A stretch of DNA of 64,000 nt from Schaalia odontolytica (GCF_024584435.1 NZ_CP102197.1:1488001-1552000), one strand, 5' to 3'; numbered from the stretch's first letter, positions 16,036 to 25,270 are shown. Numbers and translations are program-made. Notes: generated by a model from the sequence alone, not told the origin.

Positions 16036-18096
16036 GTGTCACGATTCCGCCGCTTCAGTCTCGTCACTGTCGTGTCAGTGATACTGCTTGCGCTCGGCTT
16101 GCCGGCTTTCGCCGCTGCCCCGCTGAACGCGAGCGCAACGGTGACGGATCCGCAGGGGTGGCTGGAGGACTCCGACCGCACCGCCATCGAGACGGCGGCC
16201 AGCGATGCCGCCGCCCGCGGCAAGAGCATTCACTTCGTGTTTGTCTCCGACTTGTCCGGTGCGAATGCCGACCAGTGGTGCCAGCAGACCGCAACGAGAT
16301 CCTCCCTCAACTCCGGTGAGATCCTCTACGTCATCGCTTACTCCCAGCGTGTTGATGTGACGTGCGCGAACGGCGGTCAGTCAGCCTCCCTGGATGCTGC
16401 GAGGCGCGCCGCCGAGAAAAAGCTCTCGTCCAATCCGCTGACCTCGCAGGACGCGGCGCAGGCGGCAACCGCCTTTGCCAACACGGTCGTATCGGGCACT
16501 CGGACCTCGGCGCCGTCAGGCTCCTCCGGCGGCTCGTCGACATCGTCTTCCCGGGCGAGCTTCCTGCCCTTCATCATCCTCCTGGGGATCGTTGTCGGCG
16601 GCTTCCTCTTGATCGCCATTGCCATGGGCGTCACGTCGCGCCGCAACAAGAAGGCGGCCAAGCGCTCCGCCACGATCGACGCGGAGGCCGCGGCGAACCT
16701 CGTCAAGGAAGCAAATCGTCAGCTTCTTGCGGCCGACGAACAGGTGCGCACGGCCGCCGACGAGCTGCATTTCGCGCAAGCCCAGTTCGGCAGGGCGGGA
16801 ACCGACGAGTTCGAGAGCCTGTTGGAGGCCGCAAAGGCCGCCGTCGGACGCGCCTTCGACGCGCAGCCACAGATGACCGATGCCCCCACGCCCGCCGCAC
16901 AAGCACAGCTCGCCAAGAGCATGATGCGTGATCTCGCGGCGCACATGAACCCGCTGAGCGCCGCCCAAGCCGCCATCGCCTCCAGGCGCGCAGAGCAGGC
17001 GACGCTGCCCACCCACATCGCGGAGGCGCGCGAACGCCTCGCCGAGGAGTTGAGCGACCTGGAGCGCGCCAAGGCTGAGCTGGAGAGTATTGCGAGCATC
17101 TACCCCGCTCAGATGCTTGCCTCCCTCCAGGACAATCCCGAACAGGCCGCGGCGCTGCTCACCTCGGCTCGCACCGCCCTGGACGCCGCCGAGGCTGCCG
17201 CCGAGACGGACCGAGCTCGAGCGCTGAGCGCGCTGGACACGGCGCAGCGCGCGCTGGCTATGGCGAATCACCAGACCGATGCGATCTTCTCCGCCAAGTC
17301 CGATCTGGATGCCATACGCGACCGCCTCGGCGCCGCAATCGGCTCCATCTCCTCCGACATTTCCGACGTCGAGCGACTGGACACCGACCCCGCCACCTTC
17401 GATCCGATGGTCGCCGACGCTCGCGCGGCCATCGCCGAGGCCCAGGCCGCTCTCGCCAACAATGGCGATCCCCTCGCGGCCCTGGAACACCTGCGCGCCG
17501 CCGAGGCAACCCTCGACGCCGCCCTTGCTCCCCTGCGCAGCGAGGAAGAGACCTACAACAGGGCCCGCTCGAGCGCCCAGGCGCAGCTCTCCCTCGCCGA
17601 ATCCGCTGTCGCGCAGGCCGAGCGCTACGTGCAGGGGCGCAGGGGCGCCATCGACCTGCAGGTGCGTTCCACCCTCAACGATGCGGAGCAGGCCCTGCGC
17701 GCGGCCCGCGAGGCGATCGAGAACGACCCGACGGCGGCGATAACCCACGCGTCCAACGCCCGCGCCTTCGCCGACCGCGTCATGGCCACTCCCATCCAGC
17801 CCGCAGCCGGCGAGACCTGGGGATCCACTCGCTCTGGCAACGGTTCTTTCACCGGTTCCTCGCTGGGGGACTTCCTGCTGTGGTCCACCCTCTTTTCTAA
17901 CGGTGGATCGAGCCGCCACCGGCACTGGGACAGTGACTTCGACCCGTTCCACAGCGGAAGCCGAAGCTCCGGCTCGGGCTGGTCCTTCTTCTCCGGCTCC
18001 GGCTCCGACTGGGGAGGATCCTCCGGCTGGTCCTCCTCCTCCGGCTCCGACTGGGGAGGGTCCTCGGGCTGGTCCTCCTCCTCCGGCAGCTTCTAA
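16036..18096 (+). CDS. TPM-domain membrane protein with long coiled coil and Gly/Ser/Trp-rich tail
   Basis: Envelope protein of 686 residues. A signal peptide (1-26, ending AFA) is followed by a TPM domain (~33-150: VTDPQGWLEDSDRTAIETAA, later ILYVIAYSQRVDVTC), which faces outside. A transmembrane helix (~175-198) leads into basic residues and then about 400 residues of Ala/Glu-rich heptads (cytoplasmic coiled coil). The last 40 residues repeat SDWGGSSGWSSSSG. GTG start at 16036 fits AGGAGG five bases upstream; an in-frame ATG further upstream lacks a site. Followed 77 bp later by the PspA gene, a pairing that suggests a shared envelope-stress role. No enzymatic function is certain; TPM domains have been proposed to have phosphatase activity. 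Confidence 0.85.
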   Translation: MSRFRRFSLVTVVSVILLALGLPAFAAAPLNASATVTDPQGWLEDSDRTAIETAASDAAARGKSIHFVFVSDLSGANADQWCQQTATRSSLNSGEILYVIAYSQRVDVTCANGGQSASLDAARRAAEKKLSSNPLTSQDAAQAATAFANTVVSGTRTSAPSGSSGGSSTSSSRASFLPFIILLGIVVGGFLLIAIAMGVTSRRNKKAAKRSATIDAEAAANLVKEANRQLLAADEQVRTAADELHFAQAQFGRAGTDEFESLLEAAKAAVGRAFDAQPQMTDAPTPAAQAQLAKSMMRDLAAHMNPLSAAQAAIASRRAEQATLPTHIAEARERLAEELSDLERAKAELESIASIYPAQMLASLQDNPEQAAALLTSARTALDAAEAAAETDRARALSALDTAQRALAMANHQTDAIFSAKSDLDAIRDRLGAAIGSISSDISDVERLDTDPATFDPMVADARAAIAEAQAALANNGDPLAALEHLRAAEATLDAALAPLRSEEETYNRARSSAQAQLSLAESAVAQAERYVQGRRGAIDLQVRSTLNDAEQALRAAREAIENDPTAAITHASNARAFADRVMATPIQPAAGETWGSTRSGNGSFTGSSLGDFLLWSTLFSNGGSSRHRHWDSDFDPFHSGSRSSGSGWSFFSGSGSDWGGSSGWSSSSGSDWGGSSGWSSSSGSF
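17980..18093 (+). repeat. In-gene tandem repeat coding the Ser/Trp/Gly tail
   Basis: A unit of about 42 bases (GGCTCCGACTGGGGAGG and the following TCC-rich part) occurs twice with near identity, preceded by degenerate Ser/Gly units. It encodes SGSDWGGSSGWSSS copies. Confidence 0.75.
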
Positions 18097-18173
18097 CCCA
18101 GCCACCGACCTGCGAGACAACCGCCTCGCGCACAACCCGCGCTCCACGCGCACCACCACCAAAGGAGAACAAC

Positions 18174-18908
18174 ATGGCTGAAAAGCAGACGATCATGGGT
18201 CGCATCGCCCAGCTCGCGAAGGCGAACATCAACGCCCTTCTCGACAAGGCCGAGGACCCGCAGAAGATGATCGACCAGCTGGTTCGCGACTACACCAACT
18301 CGATCATCGAAGCCGAGAACGCTATCGCACAGACCCTGGGTAACCTGCGCATGGCGGAGAAGGACTACGAGGAGGACGTCAAGGCCGCCGCCGACTGGGG
18401 TCAGAAGGCGGCCGCCGCCTCCGCGAAGGCCGACTCCCTGCGGGCAGCCGGTGACGAGGCTGGCGCCACCAAGTGGGATGACCTGGCCAAGGTCGCGCTC
18501 GGCAAGCAGATCCAGTTTGAGAACGAGATCAAGGCCGAGGAGCCCTCCCTCCAGGCACAGCGCGACGTCGCCGAGCGCCTCAAGCGCGGCCTGTCGCAGA
18601 TGAAGGACAAGCTCTCCGAGCTCAAGTCGCGCCGCGACCAGCTGATTGCCCGCGAGAAGACCGCGAAGGCGCAGGCCCAGGTCACCGACGCGCTCGGTTC
18701 CATCAACATCCTGGATCCCACGAGCGAACTCGGACGCTTCGAGGACCGCGTGCGCCGCCAGGAGGCCCTCGCCCAGGGCAAGATCGAGCTGGCCGCGTCC
18801 TCCCTGGACGCGCAGTTCGCCGAGCTCGAGACCGACTCCTCGCAGCTGGAGATCGAGGCGCGCCTGGCCGCCCTGAAGGGCAAGCCGGAGGCCACGCCCG
18901 AGGCGTGA
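18174..18908 (+). CDS. PspA/IM30-family envelope stress protein
   Basis: Peripheral membrane protein that stabilises damaged membranes. All 244 residues are of the family type: an amphipathic start (MGRIAQLAKANINALLDKAEDP) with the conserved ALLDKAEDPxKMIDQ segment (~21-35), then long charged helices rich in Ala/Glu/Lys. There is no PspA-type activator or PspC next to it; instead it follows the TPM protein, which has a similar helical cytoplasmic part. AAAGGAG precedes the ATG. Confidence 0.94.
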   Translation: MAEKQTIMGRIAQLAKANINALLDKAEDPQKMIDQLVRDYTNSIIEAENAIAQTLGNLRMAEKDYEEDVKAAADWGQKAAAASAKADSLRAAGDEAGATKWDDLAKVALGKQIQFENEIKAEEPSLQAQRDVAERLKRGLSQMKDKLSELKSRRDQLIAREKTAKAQAQVTDALGSINILDPTSELGRFEDRVRRQEALAQGKIELAASSLDAQFAELETDSSQLEIEARLAALKGKPEATPEA

Positions 18909-18935
18909 GGCAGTCTCCCGCTGGGCGGGATAGAC

Positions 18936-18969
18936 GGGGCCGGGCCACCCGAGCGGGTGGCCCGGCCCC
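18936..18969 (+). terminator. Terminator of the TPM-PspA unit
   Basis: A perfect 15-bp GC stem (18936-18950 with 18955-18969) and a 4-base loop, 27 bp after the PspA stop. No T run follows. Confidence 0.75.
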
Positions 18970-19014
18970 GCGGCTTGTGCGCACGGAAGGCTGGCGCGCC
19001 TCGCGCCGCGCTCG

Positions 19015-19587
19015 CTACAGGAAGGACATCGGGTCGAAGTCGTCAATGTCGATGATGTGAAGCCTGGGCAGGCGCACCTGGAATGCGTGGACGTCGTACT
19101 CCAGGTCGATAATCTCCAGGCCTCGCTCCTCCAGCTCGTGCAGCTGGGAGGAGAGGAACTCCTTGAAGCACATGATGGCGACGCGGCGCCCCTGGTCGAG
19201 AAGCGCGTCAATCTGGGGCAGGAAGTCAGCGTCGTGGCTGGCCAGGATGACGTCGCCCGAGTCGAGCTGGGCGATGGCATCCATCGTGCGCTGCAGGCCG
19301 ACGTCGACGACCTTCATGTCGGCCGGGCCCGACAGGGGGATCACCGAGTAGTCCATCGCGGTGAGCGCCTGGACGAACCCCATGGGCAGGAAGCCGGAGG
19401 AGCCGTTGAGGAAGAACAGGCCCTTGGCGCGCTGGTTCCAGCGGCCGTGCGCGCACTCCAGGACGCGGTCCCACCGGGGGCGTTCCTCCGGGTTCGGGCG
19501 CCGGTCCAGGACCGACAGCCCGAGGGTCGCGTCGATGTTTTCGCCGTCTACGACGAGATATGTCATTTGTTTCTTACTGTTTTCCAT
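19015..19587 (-). CDS. NYN-domain (PIN-like) putative ribonuclease
   Basis: 190-residue protein of the NYN/LabA branch of PIN-like nucleases. The acidic residues expected at the active site are visible: VVDGENID (~12-19, first Asp), VVDVGLQRTMDAI with the preceding Lys (middle Asp, ~92-105) and ILASHDADFLPQI (~112-124, last Asp pair). A Rossmann-like alternation follows to the C terminus. ATG at 19587; an alternative ATG lies 7 codons inside. TAGGAT seven bases upstream suggests a leaderless or short-leader transcript. RNA target is unknown. Confidence 0.82.
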   Translation of the reverse strand: MENSKKQMTYLVVDGENIDATLGLSVLDRRPNPEERPRWDRVLECAHGRWNQRAKGLFFLNGSSGFLPMGFVQALTAMDYSVIPLSGPADMKVVDVGLQRTMDAIAQLDSGDVILASHDADFLPQIDALLDQGRRVAIMCFKEFLSSQLHELEERGLEIIDLEYDVHAFQVRLPRLHIIDIDDFDPMSFL

Positions 19588-19667
19588 GGAAAGTATCCTA
19601 GCTGATCGGCGCGGGTCTCGAAGCGGCCTTGGGTCCTAGACATTCCTCCCCGTCTCGACAAAGCCCG

Positions 19668-20261
19668 TTATTCTCCCGTCACTCCATCGATAAAGAAGGG
19701 AGATTCGATGGCTTGGCGAGCGAAGCACTGCGCGTCCTGTCCGCTGCCGAGGGCGGGTGGCCCATCAAGGACAAGAGTGGCAAGGCCGTGAATGTATGCC
19801 CAGAGGGTCACTTCCGCGTGGGGATCGTCGGTCCCGTAAGCGACGCATGCCAACGAACGCAGCTGGGAGCGCGCGGCCAGGCTGGCTTGCCTCAGCCCCG
19901 GGTGTGCGTCGGCGTCGTACATGTCTGATCGGAACATGATCCGAAAGACGCCGGGATTTGCCAGGGCGCACGACAGGTAGGCATGTCCGGCAGCTCGCGT
20001 CACGTCCTGCGGCGACGCCCCATCGCTACGCTCCCTGGCCTCACGAAGTGCCTGTTCGAGGGAGCGGTAACCCTCCTCGACAAGCGCCACGAGGATCCCT
20101 TCGCGCCCCTGGAAGTGGTGGTAGGGAGCTTGGTGCGTACAGCCCGCACGACGAGCAACTTCGCGCATGGAGAGCGAAGATGGCCCACCCTCATTGAGGA
20201 GATCGCGACTGATCGCGAGGATTACCTCGCGCAGCCCCTCGGATGTCGTAGAGCGCGTCAT
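19668..20261 (-). CDS. TetR-family repressor
   Basis: 197-residue regulator. The N-terminal helix-turn-helix is clear: LSMREVARRAGCTHQAPYHHFQGREGIL (~29-57; recognition helix THQAPYHHF). The C-terminal ligand/dimer domain resembles the WHG type (ANPGVFRIMFRSDMYD, ~101-116). It is divergent from the fused oxidoreductase gene, with two near-identical operator-like palindromes between them, so it very probably represses both itself and that gene. ATG at 20261 is preceded by TAGACT exactly 6 bases upstream, so its mRNA is probably leaderless. Confidence 0.92.
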   Translation of the reverse strand: MTRSTTSEGLREVILAISRDLLNEGGPSSLSMREVARRAGCTHQAPYHHFQGREGILVALVEEGYRSLEQALREARERSDGASPQDVTRAAGHAYLSCALANPGVFRIMFRSDMYDADAHPGLRQASLAARSQLRSLACVAYGTDDPHAEVTLWAYIHGLATLVLDGPPALGSGQDAQCFARQAIESPFFIDGVTGE

Positions 20262-20267
20262 GCCCCT

Positions 20268-20273
20268 AGTCTA
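20268..20273 (-). promoter_or_regulatory. -10 element for leaderless tetR-family gene
   Basis: TAGACT on the minus strand, 6 bases before the ATG. The left operator copy at 20288-20305 would cover its -20 to -37 region. Confidence 0.55.
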
Positions 20274-20287
20274 GCCGATACAAGGAC

Positions 20288-20342
20288 TAAACTTGACAGT
20301 GTCTAGCACGCATGTTGTCATATGTAGACACTGTCTAGTTTT
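20288..20342. promoter_or_regulatory. Paired TetR-type operators in the divergent promoter
   Basis: Two 18-base arms (20288-20305 and 20325-20342) are inverted repeats with one mismatch, separated by 19 bases. Each arm contains its own imperfect palindrome, TTGACAGTGTCTA and TAGACACTGTCTA, of the size bound by TetR dimers. Centres are 32 bp apart, three helical turns, so two dimers would sit on one face. The first arm holds a consensus -35 (TTGACA, 20293-20298) for the oxidoreductase gene and also lies in the tetR promoter. Confidence 0.82.
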
Positions 20343-20352
20343 AGGAGTTTCC

Positions 20353-22635
20353 ATGTATGACGCGATCGTTATCGGCTCGGGCATCGGCTCACTCGCGACG
20401 GCTGGCCTGCTCGCACAAACCGCCGGATTGCGCGTTCTCATCCTCGAAAAACACTGCACCCCCGGCGGACTCACGCACTCGTTCCGGCGAATGGGAGCAT
20501 CGTGGGACGTAGGCCTGCACTACGTGGGAGACATGGAACCCGGCTCACGCCCGCGCCAGCTCATGGACTACCTCACCGGCGGGGCCCTCTCATGGAAGCG
20601 CATGCCAACGGGCTACGACCGTTTCTACCTGCCCGGCCACGGCCTCGACGTTACTATCCCGTCCAGTCTCGAGGAATACCAGCGCCTTCTCATCTCCTTG
20701 TTTCCACATGAGAAAAGAGCGATTCGCCGCTACCGCGCAGACGTTCAACGAGCCTATTCCTACATGTCGCTCGGCTATGTCCGGGAGATGGTTCCCGAGC
20801 AGGTAGCACCCGCCGTTCGCCTCGCTCAGCGAACGCTCGCCGGCCACGCGCTCGAGCTGACGCAACACTACATGGAGCGCCGCTTCCGCGACCCGGCGCT
20901 GCGCGCCCTACTCACCACGCATTGGGGCGACTACGGGGTTGAGCCAACGCGCAGCGCGTTCGTCGCCCACGCGATGATCGTGTGCCACTACATGGACGGC
21001 GCATGGTTCCCACACGGCGGAAGCGGGCAGATCGCGCGCATGATCGAGGAACGGATCCGCGCAACCGGAGGTGAGATTCGCCTGTGCCAGGACGTCGACG
21101 ACGTCCTCATCGACAACGGTCGAGCAGTGGGCGTGCGCATCACTGATCGCAGCGGTCCCGTGCCCGTCGCCTACGAGGAGCGTGCCCCCATCGTGATTTC
21201 CGGCGTCGGTGCACGCGAAACCTACACCCGACTACTACCAACGACCGGTCCGGTCGGCGCGCTCACTGCACGCGTCCGCGACAGGATCGCCCGCCTCGGG
21301 CACGGAGGCTCCGCGGTGACCGTCTACCTCACGGCCGACCACTACCCCGCCGGCGTGGACGGGTCGAACGTCTGGGTGAATACATCCCAGGGACCCGATG
21401 ACCTGGAGCAGATGACCGAGGACCTGTGCCAGGGACGCCCTCAATCAGCCTTCATCTCGTTCCCGGGAATCAAAGCCGGAGACCGACACGCAACAGTGGA
21501 GATCGTGTCCTTCGCCCAGCCGGAGGCCTTCGACCGATGGTCGGGAACGAGGCCGGGGATGCGCGGGGAGGACTACGAACGCCTGACGTCGGCGATGGCA
21601 CGCGGACTCATTGACCTCGCGGACACGGCCATACCCGGATTGAAAGACGCCGTGCGCTCCGTCGAGGTCGCCACCCCGCTCACCATCGAACACTTCACGT
21701 CACACGAGGGCGGATGCTTCTACGGACTACCCCTCACACCCGAGCGCTTCGCCGCCGACCTAGCCTCTCCCTCGACCCCCATCGACGGCCTCTACCTGAC
21801 CGGACAGGACGCAGGAATGCCCGGAATCGTGGGCTCCGCCCTGGCCGGCATGTCCACGGCCTGCACAGTCCTGGGTCCCGCGGGATACCCTCGCATCATG
21901 CGCGCACTGCGCGAACAGGTCCCCGCCCAGGATCACGCCGTTTCCTCCCACGACACAACAACCGAACGCACCGCCGGGGCGACACGCCATCGGGCGACAG
22001 TACAACGCGCTCGTTGGATGAGCCCCACCACCCGCGACATCACACTCGAGCTACCGGAATGCGCGACGTGGGAGGCAGGCCAGTACACGCTCGTTCGGGT
22101 TGCTCCATTCGAATGGCGACCTTACTCGCTCGCATCAGCCCCTGGGCGCACCGTCAGGCTCCTCGTTGACGTGCGCACGAAAGGCATGGGCGCCTCCTGG
22201 GCGAGCACCATCGCACCCGGCGACGACGTCGACCTCGAGCTGCCGTACGGCCACTGGCTCGTCACGACAGACAAGGACACCACCGAGGCCGAGGCACCAG
22301 ACCGGCGCATTTTCATCGCAACAGGGACGGGCATCGCCCCATTCCTCGCAGCGTTCGAGCTCGACAGGCGCGACGACGACATACTCATCGTCGGATACTC
22401 ACGGACGGAAGACATCCTGACAAGCCGAGTCGACACACCGCTGCCCCGGCTCATTCGATGCGTCAGCCGCGAGGCAGCGCCCGGCACGTTTCACGGGCGT
22501 ATCACCGACTACCTGAACGCCGAGGGCATCGATCCCCAGGCCACGTACTACGTGTGCGGCTCCGCCCACATAGTCCGCGACATTTCGCGCATCATCCAGG
22601 CCGGCGGCGCACGCGTCTCCTACGAGACGTTCTAA
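20353..22635 (+). CDS. FAD-dependent phytoene-desaturase-like oxidoreductase fused to a ferredoxin-reductase-type domain
   Basis: Single 760-residue polypeptide with two redox modules. Residues 1-~530 are an NAD(P)/FAD-binding dehydrogenase of the CrtI/CrtISO/RetSat type: the dinucleotide motif IVIGSGIGSLATAGLLA with EKH at the end of the second strand, TPGGLTHSF, later WFPHGGSGQIARMIEERI, and a C-terminal GLYLTGQDAGMPGIVGSALAGM. Residues ~548-760 are an FNR-like module, with RPYSLAS for FAD (~588) and GTGIAPF for NAD(P) (~657), ending YYVCGSAHIVRDI and YETF. No 2Fe-2S Cys cluster is seen. Inference: the C-terminal half passes NAD(P)H electrons to the first flavin, so the enzyme may saturate or isomerise a polyunsaturated lipid. 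ATG at 20353 behind TAGGAG. TetR-controlled. Confidence 0.85.
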   Translation: MYDAIVIGSGIGSLATAGLLAQTAGLRVLILEKHCTPGGLTHSFRRMGASWDVGLHYVGDMEPGSRPRQLMDYLTGGALSWKRMPTGYDRFYLPGHGLDVTIPSSLEEYQRLLISLFPHEKRAIRRYRADVQRAYSYMSLGYVREMVPEQVAPAVRLAQRTLAGHALELTQHYMERRFRDPALRALLTTHWGDYGVEPTRSAFVAHAMIVCHYMDGAWFPHGGSGQIARMIEERIRATGGEIRLCQDVDDVLIDNGRAVGVRITDRSGPVPVAYEERAPIVISGVGARETYTRLLPTTGPVGALTARVRDRIARLGHGGSAVTVYLTADHYPAGVDGSNVWVNTSQGPDDLEQMTEDLCQGRPQSAFISFPGIKAGDRHATVEIVSFAQPEAFDRWSGTRPGMRGEDYERLTSAMARGLIDLADTAIPGLKDAVRSVEVATPLTIEHFTSHEGGCFYGLPLTPERFAADLASPSTPIDGLYLTGQDAGMPGIVGSALAGMSTACTVLGPAGYPRIMRALREQVPAQDHAVSSHDTTTERTAGATRHRATVQRARWMSPTTRDITLELPECATWEAGQYTLVRVAPFEWRPYSLASAPGRTVRLLVDVRTKGMGASWASTIAPGDDVDLELPYGHWLVTTDKDTTEAEAPDRRIFIATGTGIAPFLAAFELDRRDDDILIVGYSRTEDILTSRVDTPLPRLIRCVSREAAPGTFHGRITDYLNAEGIDPQATYYVCGSAHIVRDISRIIQAGGARVSYETF

Positions 22636-22653
22636 CGCGCCGCTCCCACGCGC

Positions 22654-22692
22654 GGCGAGGCCGGGACTGCTCAGTGCAGCCCCGGCCTCGCC
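22654..22692. terminator. Bidirectional terminator
   Basis: A 12-bp stem (22654-22665 with 22681-22692), extended inside by CTGC/GCAG, lies between the converging oxidoreductase and glpK genes. Confidence 0.85.
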
Positions 22693-22710
22693 AATTTCAA
22701 GGGATGACAA

Positions 22711-24231
22711 TCACTTCACGTCGTCGTCGACCCAGTCGAGCGTACGCGTGACGGCCTTCTTCCACAGGCGGTACGTGCGGTCGCGCTCGGCGGGCTCCAT
22801 TGCGGGAGTCCAGCGCTTGCCTTCCTGCCAGTTGGCCACGACGTCGTCGGTGCCCTTCCAGAAGCCAACCGCGATGCCGGCCGCGTAGGCCGCTCCCAGC
22901 GCGGTCGTCTCGATGACCTTGGGCCGCACCACGTCAACGCCGCACAGGTCGGCCTGGAACTGCATGACGAGGTCGTCGTGCGTCATACCTCCGTCCACCT
23001 TGAGTTCCTTGAGCGGCACGCCCGCATCGGCGTTCATCGCGTCGAGGACCTCGGCGCTCTGGAAGGCGGTGGACTCCTCGACGGCTCGCGCGATGTGGCC
23101 CTTGTTCACGTAGCGGGTCAGGCCAACGATCGCACCGCGCGCGTCGGAACGCCAGTAGGGGGCGAAGAGCCCGGAGAACGCGGGAACGAAGTAGACGCCT
23201 CCGTTGTCCTCCACCGTGCTCGCGAGCGCACCGATGTCCGAGGACTTGACGATCATGCCCAGGTTGTCGCGCAGCCACTGCACAAGCGAGCCCGCCACGG
23301 CGATCGACCCCTCGAGTGCGTAGACGGCCGGCTGGTCGCCGATCTTGTAGGCGAGGGTCGTGAGGAGGCCATTGTCGGAGAAGACGGGTTCGGTACCGGT
23401 GTTCATGAGCATGAAGCAGCCGGTGCCGTAGGTGTTCTTGGCCATGCCCTTCTCGAAACACGCCTGCCCGAAGGTGGCGGCCTGCTGGTCGCCCAGAATG
23501 CCCGAGATCGGCGTGTCGACGAGGAGGCCGTTCTTGCGTCCGTAGCCGTAGATTTCGGAGGAGGACTTGATCGTGGGAAGCATCGACATGGGGATGCCGA
23601 AGATCTCGCAGACGTCTTCACGCCAGGTGAGGGTGCGGATGTCCATGAGCATCGTGCGCGAGGCATTGGTGACGTCCGTGCAGTGCACGCCGCCGTTGAC
23701 GCCGCCCGTCAGATTCCACAAGAGCCACGAGTCCGTGTTCCCGAAGAGGAGGTCACCGGCCTCGGCGCGTTCGCGCGCACCCTCAACGTTATCCAGGATC
23801 CACTTGATCTTGGAGCCGGAGAAGTACGGCGACAACCCCAGGCCGCAGATCTGGCGGAAACGATCCGGCCCCTCGTCTCCCTCGAGTTCCTTGACGATGT
23901 CGGAGGTACGCATATCCTGCCAGACGATCGCGTTGTAGACGGGTTCACCGGTGTTCTTATCCCACACGACGGTGGTCTCGCGCTGATTCGTGATCCCGAT
24001 GGCGGCCAGGTTGTGGCGGTTAATCTCCGCCTTGCCCAGCACCTCGGCGACGACGAAGCGAGTGGTCTCCCAAATCTCGAGAGGGTCATGCTCCACCCAG
24101 CCGGGGTTGGGGAAGATCTGGGTGAACTCCTTCTGGCCGACGGCGATGATCTCGCCTGCACGGTTGAAGATGATTGCCCGGGTCGAGGTTGTTCCCTGGT
24201 CGATGGCCATGACGAATTCTTTGGCGGTCAT
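22711..24231 (-). CDS. glpK: Glycerol kinase
   Basis: Phosphorylates glycerol to glycerol 3-phosphate in the cytoplasm. 506 residues, the usual length, with FGGY-family features throughout: [15 protein letters not shown] (ATP phosphate loop, ~9-23), [19 protein letters not shown] (~37-55), [16 protein letters not shown], the glycerol-contact [12 protein letters not shown] and later [20 protein letters not shown] (~334-353). The C-terminal region has [19 protein letters not shown]. It follows glpF on the same strand after a 154-bp gap holding a strong hairpin. AAAGGA lies 6 bases before the ATG. Confidence 0.97.
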   Translation of the reverse strand: MTAKEFVMAIDQGTTSTRAIIFNRAGEIIAVGQKEFTQIFPNPGWVEHDPLEIWETTRFVVAEVLGKAEINRHNLAAIGITNQRETTVVWDKNTGEPVYNAIVWQDMRTSDIVKELEGDEGPDRFRQICGLGLSPYFSGSKIKWILDNVEGARERAEAGDLLFGNTDSWLLWNLTGGVNGGVHCTDVTNASRTMLMDIRTLTWREDVCEIFGIPMSMLPTIKSSSEIYGYGRKNGLLVDTPISGILGDQQAATFGQACFEKGMAKNTYGTGCFMLMNTGTEPVFSDNGLLTTLAYKIGDQPAVYALEGSIAVAGSLVQWLRDNLGMIVKSSDIGALASTVEDNGGVYFVPAFSGLFAPYWRSDARGAIVGLTRYVNKGHIARAVEESTAFQSAEVLDAMNADAGVPLKELKVDGGMTHDDLVMQFQADLCGVDVVRPKVIETTALGAAYAAGIAVGFWKGTDDVVANWQEGKRWTPAMEPAERDRTYRLWKKAVTRTLDWVDDDVK

Positions 24232-24342
24232 GAGTGTCCTTTCGGAAGCGATTTCACGTCGTTGTGTCCTTGCGCCGGTCCCCCTGGCGCCGCATCAGAG
24301 GATGCTGTGGTCCGGAGTCGTCGGCGACAGAAGACCGGGGTT

Positions 24343-24377
24343 GCGCGGGCGAGGGCGCCTGGCACCCTCGCCCGCGC
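24343..24377 (-). terminator. Intercistronic hairpin between glpF and glpK
   Basis: A perfect 13-bp stem (24343-24355 with 24365-24377) with a 9-base loop lies just downstream of the glpF stop. It may end most transcripts after glpF or stabilise the glpF message, lowering glpK relative to glpF. Confidence 0.7.
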
Positions 24378-24385
24378 GCTCACCC

Positions 24386-25171
24386 TCAGGCGAGGGCGAG
24401 GAAGTAGATGGCGGTGCCGACGATGGCACCGATGATCGGGCCGACAACCGGCACCCAGGAGTACGCCCAGTCGGAGCCTCCCTTGCCCCGGATGGGCAGG
24501 ATGGCGTGGGCAATACGCGGGCCGAGGTCACGGGCCGGGTTGATGGCGTATCCGGTGGGGCCACCCAGGGAGGTGCCGATGACGACGATGATCAGAGCGA
24601 CCCCCAGCGGGCCGATCGCCGTTTCGGTTCCCCCCGAGACGAAGACCCACAGGATGAGGACGGCGGTGCCGATGGCCTCAGTGAGGCAGTTCCATCCGTA
24701 GGAGCGAATCTCGGGACCCGTGGAGAAGACGCCGAGCTTGAGGGCCGGATCGCAGTCCTCATCGAAGTGCTTCTTGAAGGTGAGCCAGACGAGGACAGCA
24801 CCGACGAACGCGCCGAGGAATTGGGCGACGACGTAGACGAGGATGTTCGTGACATTCACGGCGATGCCGGGCGCAAGCTCCACCGTCGAGTCGAAGGCGT
24901 GACCGACGGCCTTGGCGATGGTCACGGCCGGGTTCAGGTGGCCGCCGGTGCGGTAGGCGACGTAGACGCCAGCGAAGACCGCCAGGCCCCACCCCCAGTT
25001 GATCATGAGCCATCCGCCGCCCTTGCCCTTGGACTTGGGCAGCAGGTTCGTGGCGACGACGCCACCGCCGAGGAGGAGAAGGACTGCCGTGCCCAGGAAC
25101 TCCGACCAGAAAATCTGGCCCAGCGTGATCGGAGCCGTTTCTACGGCTGCCGGAAGCAGTGTTGCGAGCAT
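24386..25171 (-). CDS. glpF: Glycerol uptake facilitator (MIP family)
   Basis: Membrane channel of 261 residues with six helices and the two half-helix NPA motifs: GGHLNPAVTIA (~76-86) and GYAINPARDLGPR (~209-221). The Asp right after the second NPAR is the aquaglyceroporin mark. Together with glpK downstream this makes a glycerol-uptake operon. Divergent from the SorC-type regulator, 275 bp away, the likely controller. Start ATG 25171 with GGAGAAAG upstream. Confidence 0.95.
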   Translation of the reverse strand: MLATLLPAAVETAPITLGQIFWSEFLGTAVLLLLGGGVVATNLLPKSKGKGGGWLMINWGWGLAVFAGVYVAYRTGGHLNPAVTIAKAVGHAFDSTVELAPGIAVNVTNILVYVVAQFLGAFVGAVLVWLTFKKHFDEDCDPALKLGVFSTGPEIRSYGWNCLTEAIGTAVLILWVFVSGGTETAIGPLGVALIIVVIGTSLGGPTGYAINPARDLGPRIAHAILPIRGKGGSDWAYSWVPVVGPIIGAIVGTAIYFLALA

Positions 25172-25244
25172 TGTTCTCTATTCTTTCTCCGGTGCATCCT
25201 CGCACCGGGTCACCGGTGGTCTTCCACCGCCAACAGTGTGCCAC

Positions 25245-25270
25245 CGGACCCTATTCGACCGAAGAGGGTC
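25245..25270. promoter_or_regulatory. Inverted repeat in the glpF/SorC-regulator intergenic region
   Basis: GGACCCT and AGGGTCC flank a 12-base AT-richer centre. A second dyad, CTGAA/TTCAG, lies at about 25314-25332, and TGTGCA is repeated near 25415 and 25426 close to the regulator start. Any of these could be the regulator's operator; I cannot choose. Confidence 0.35.
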
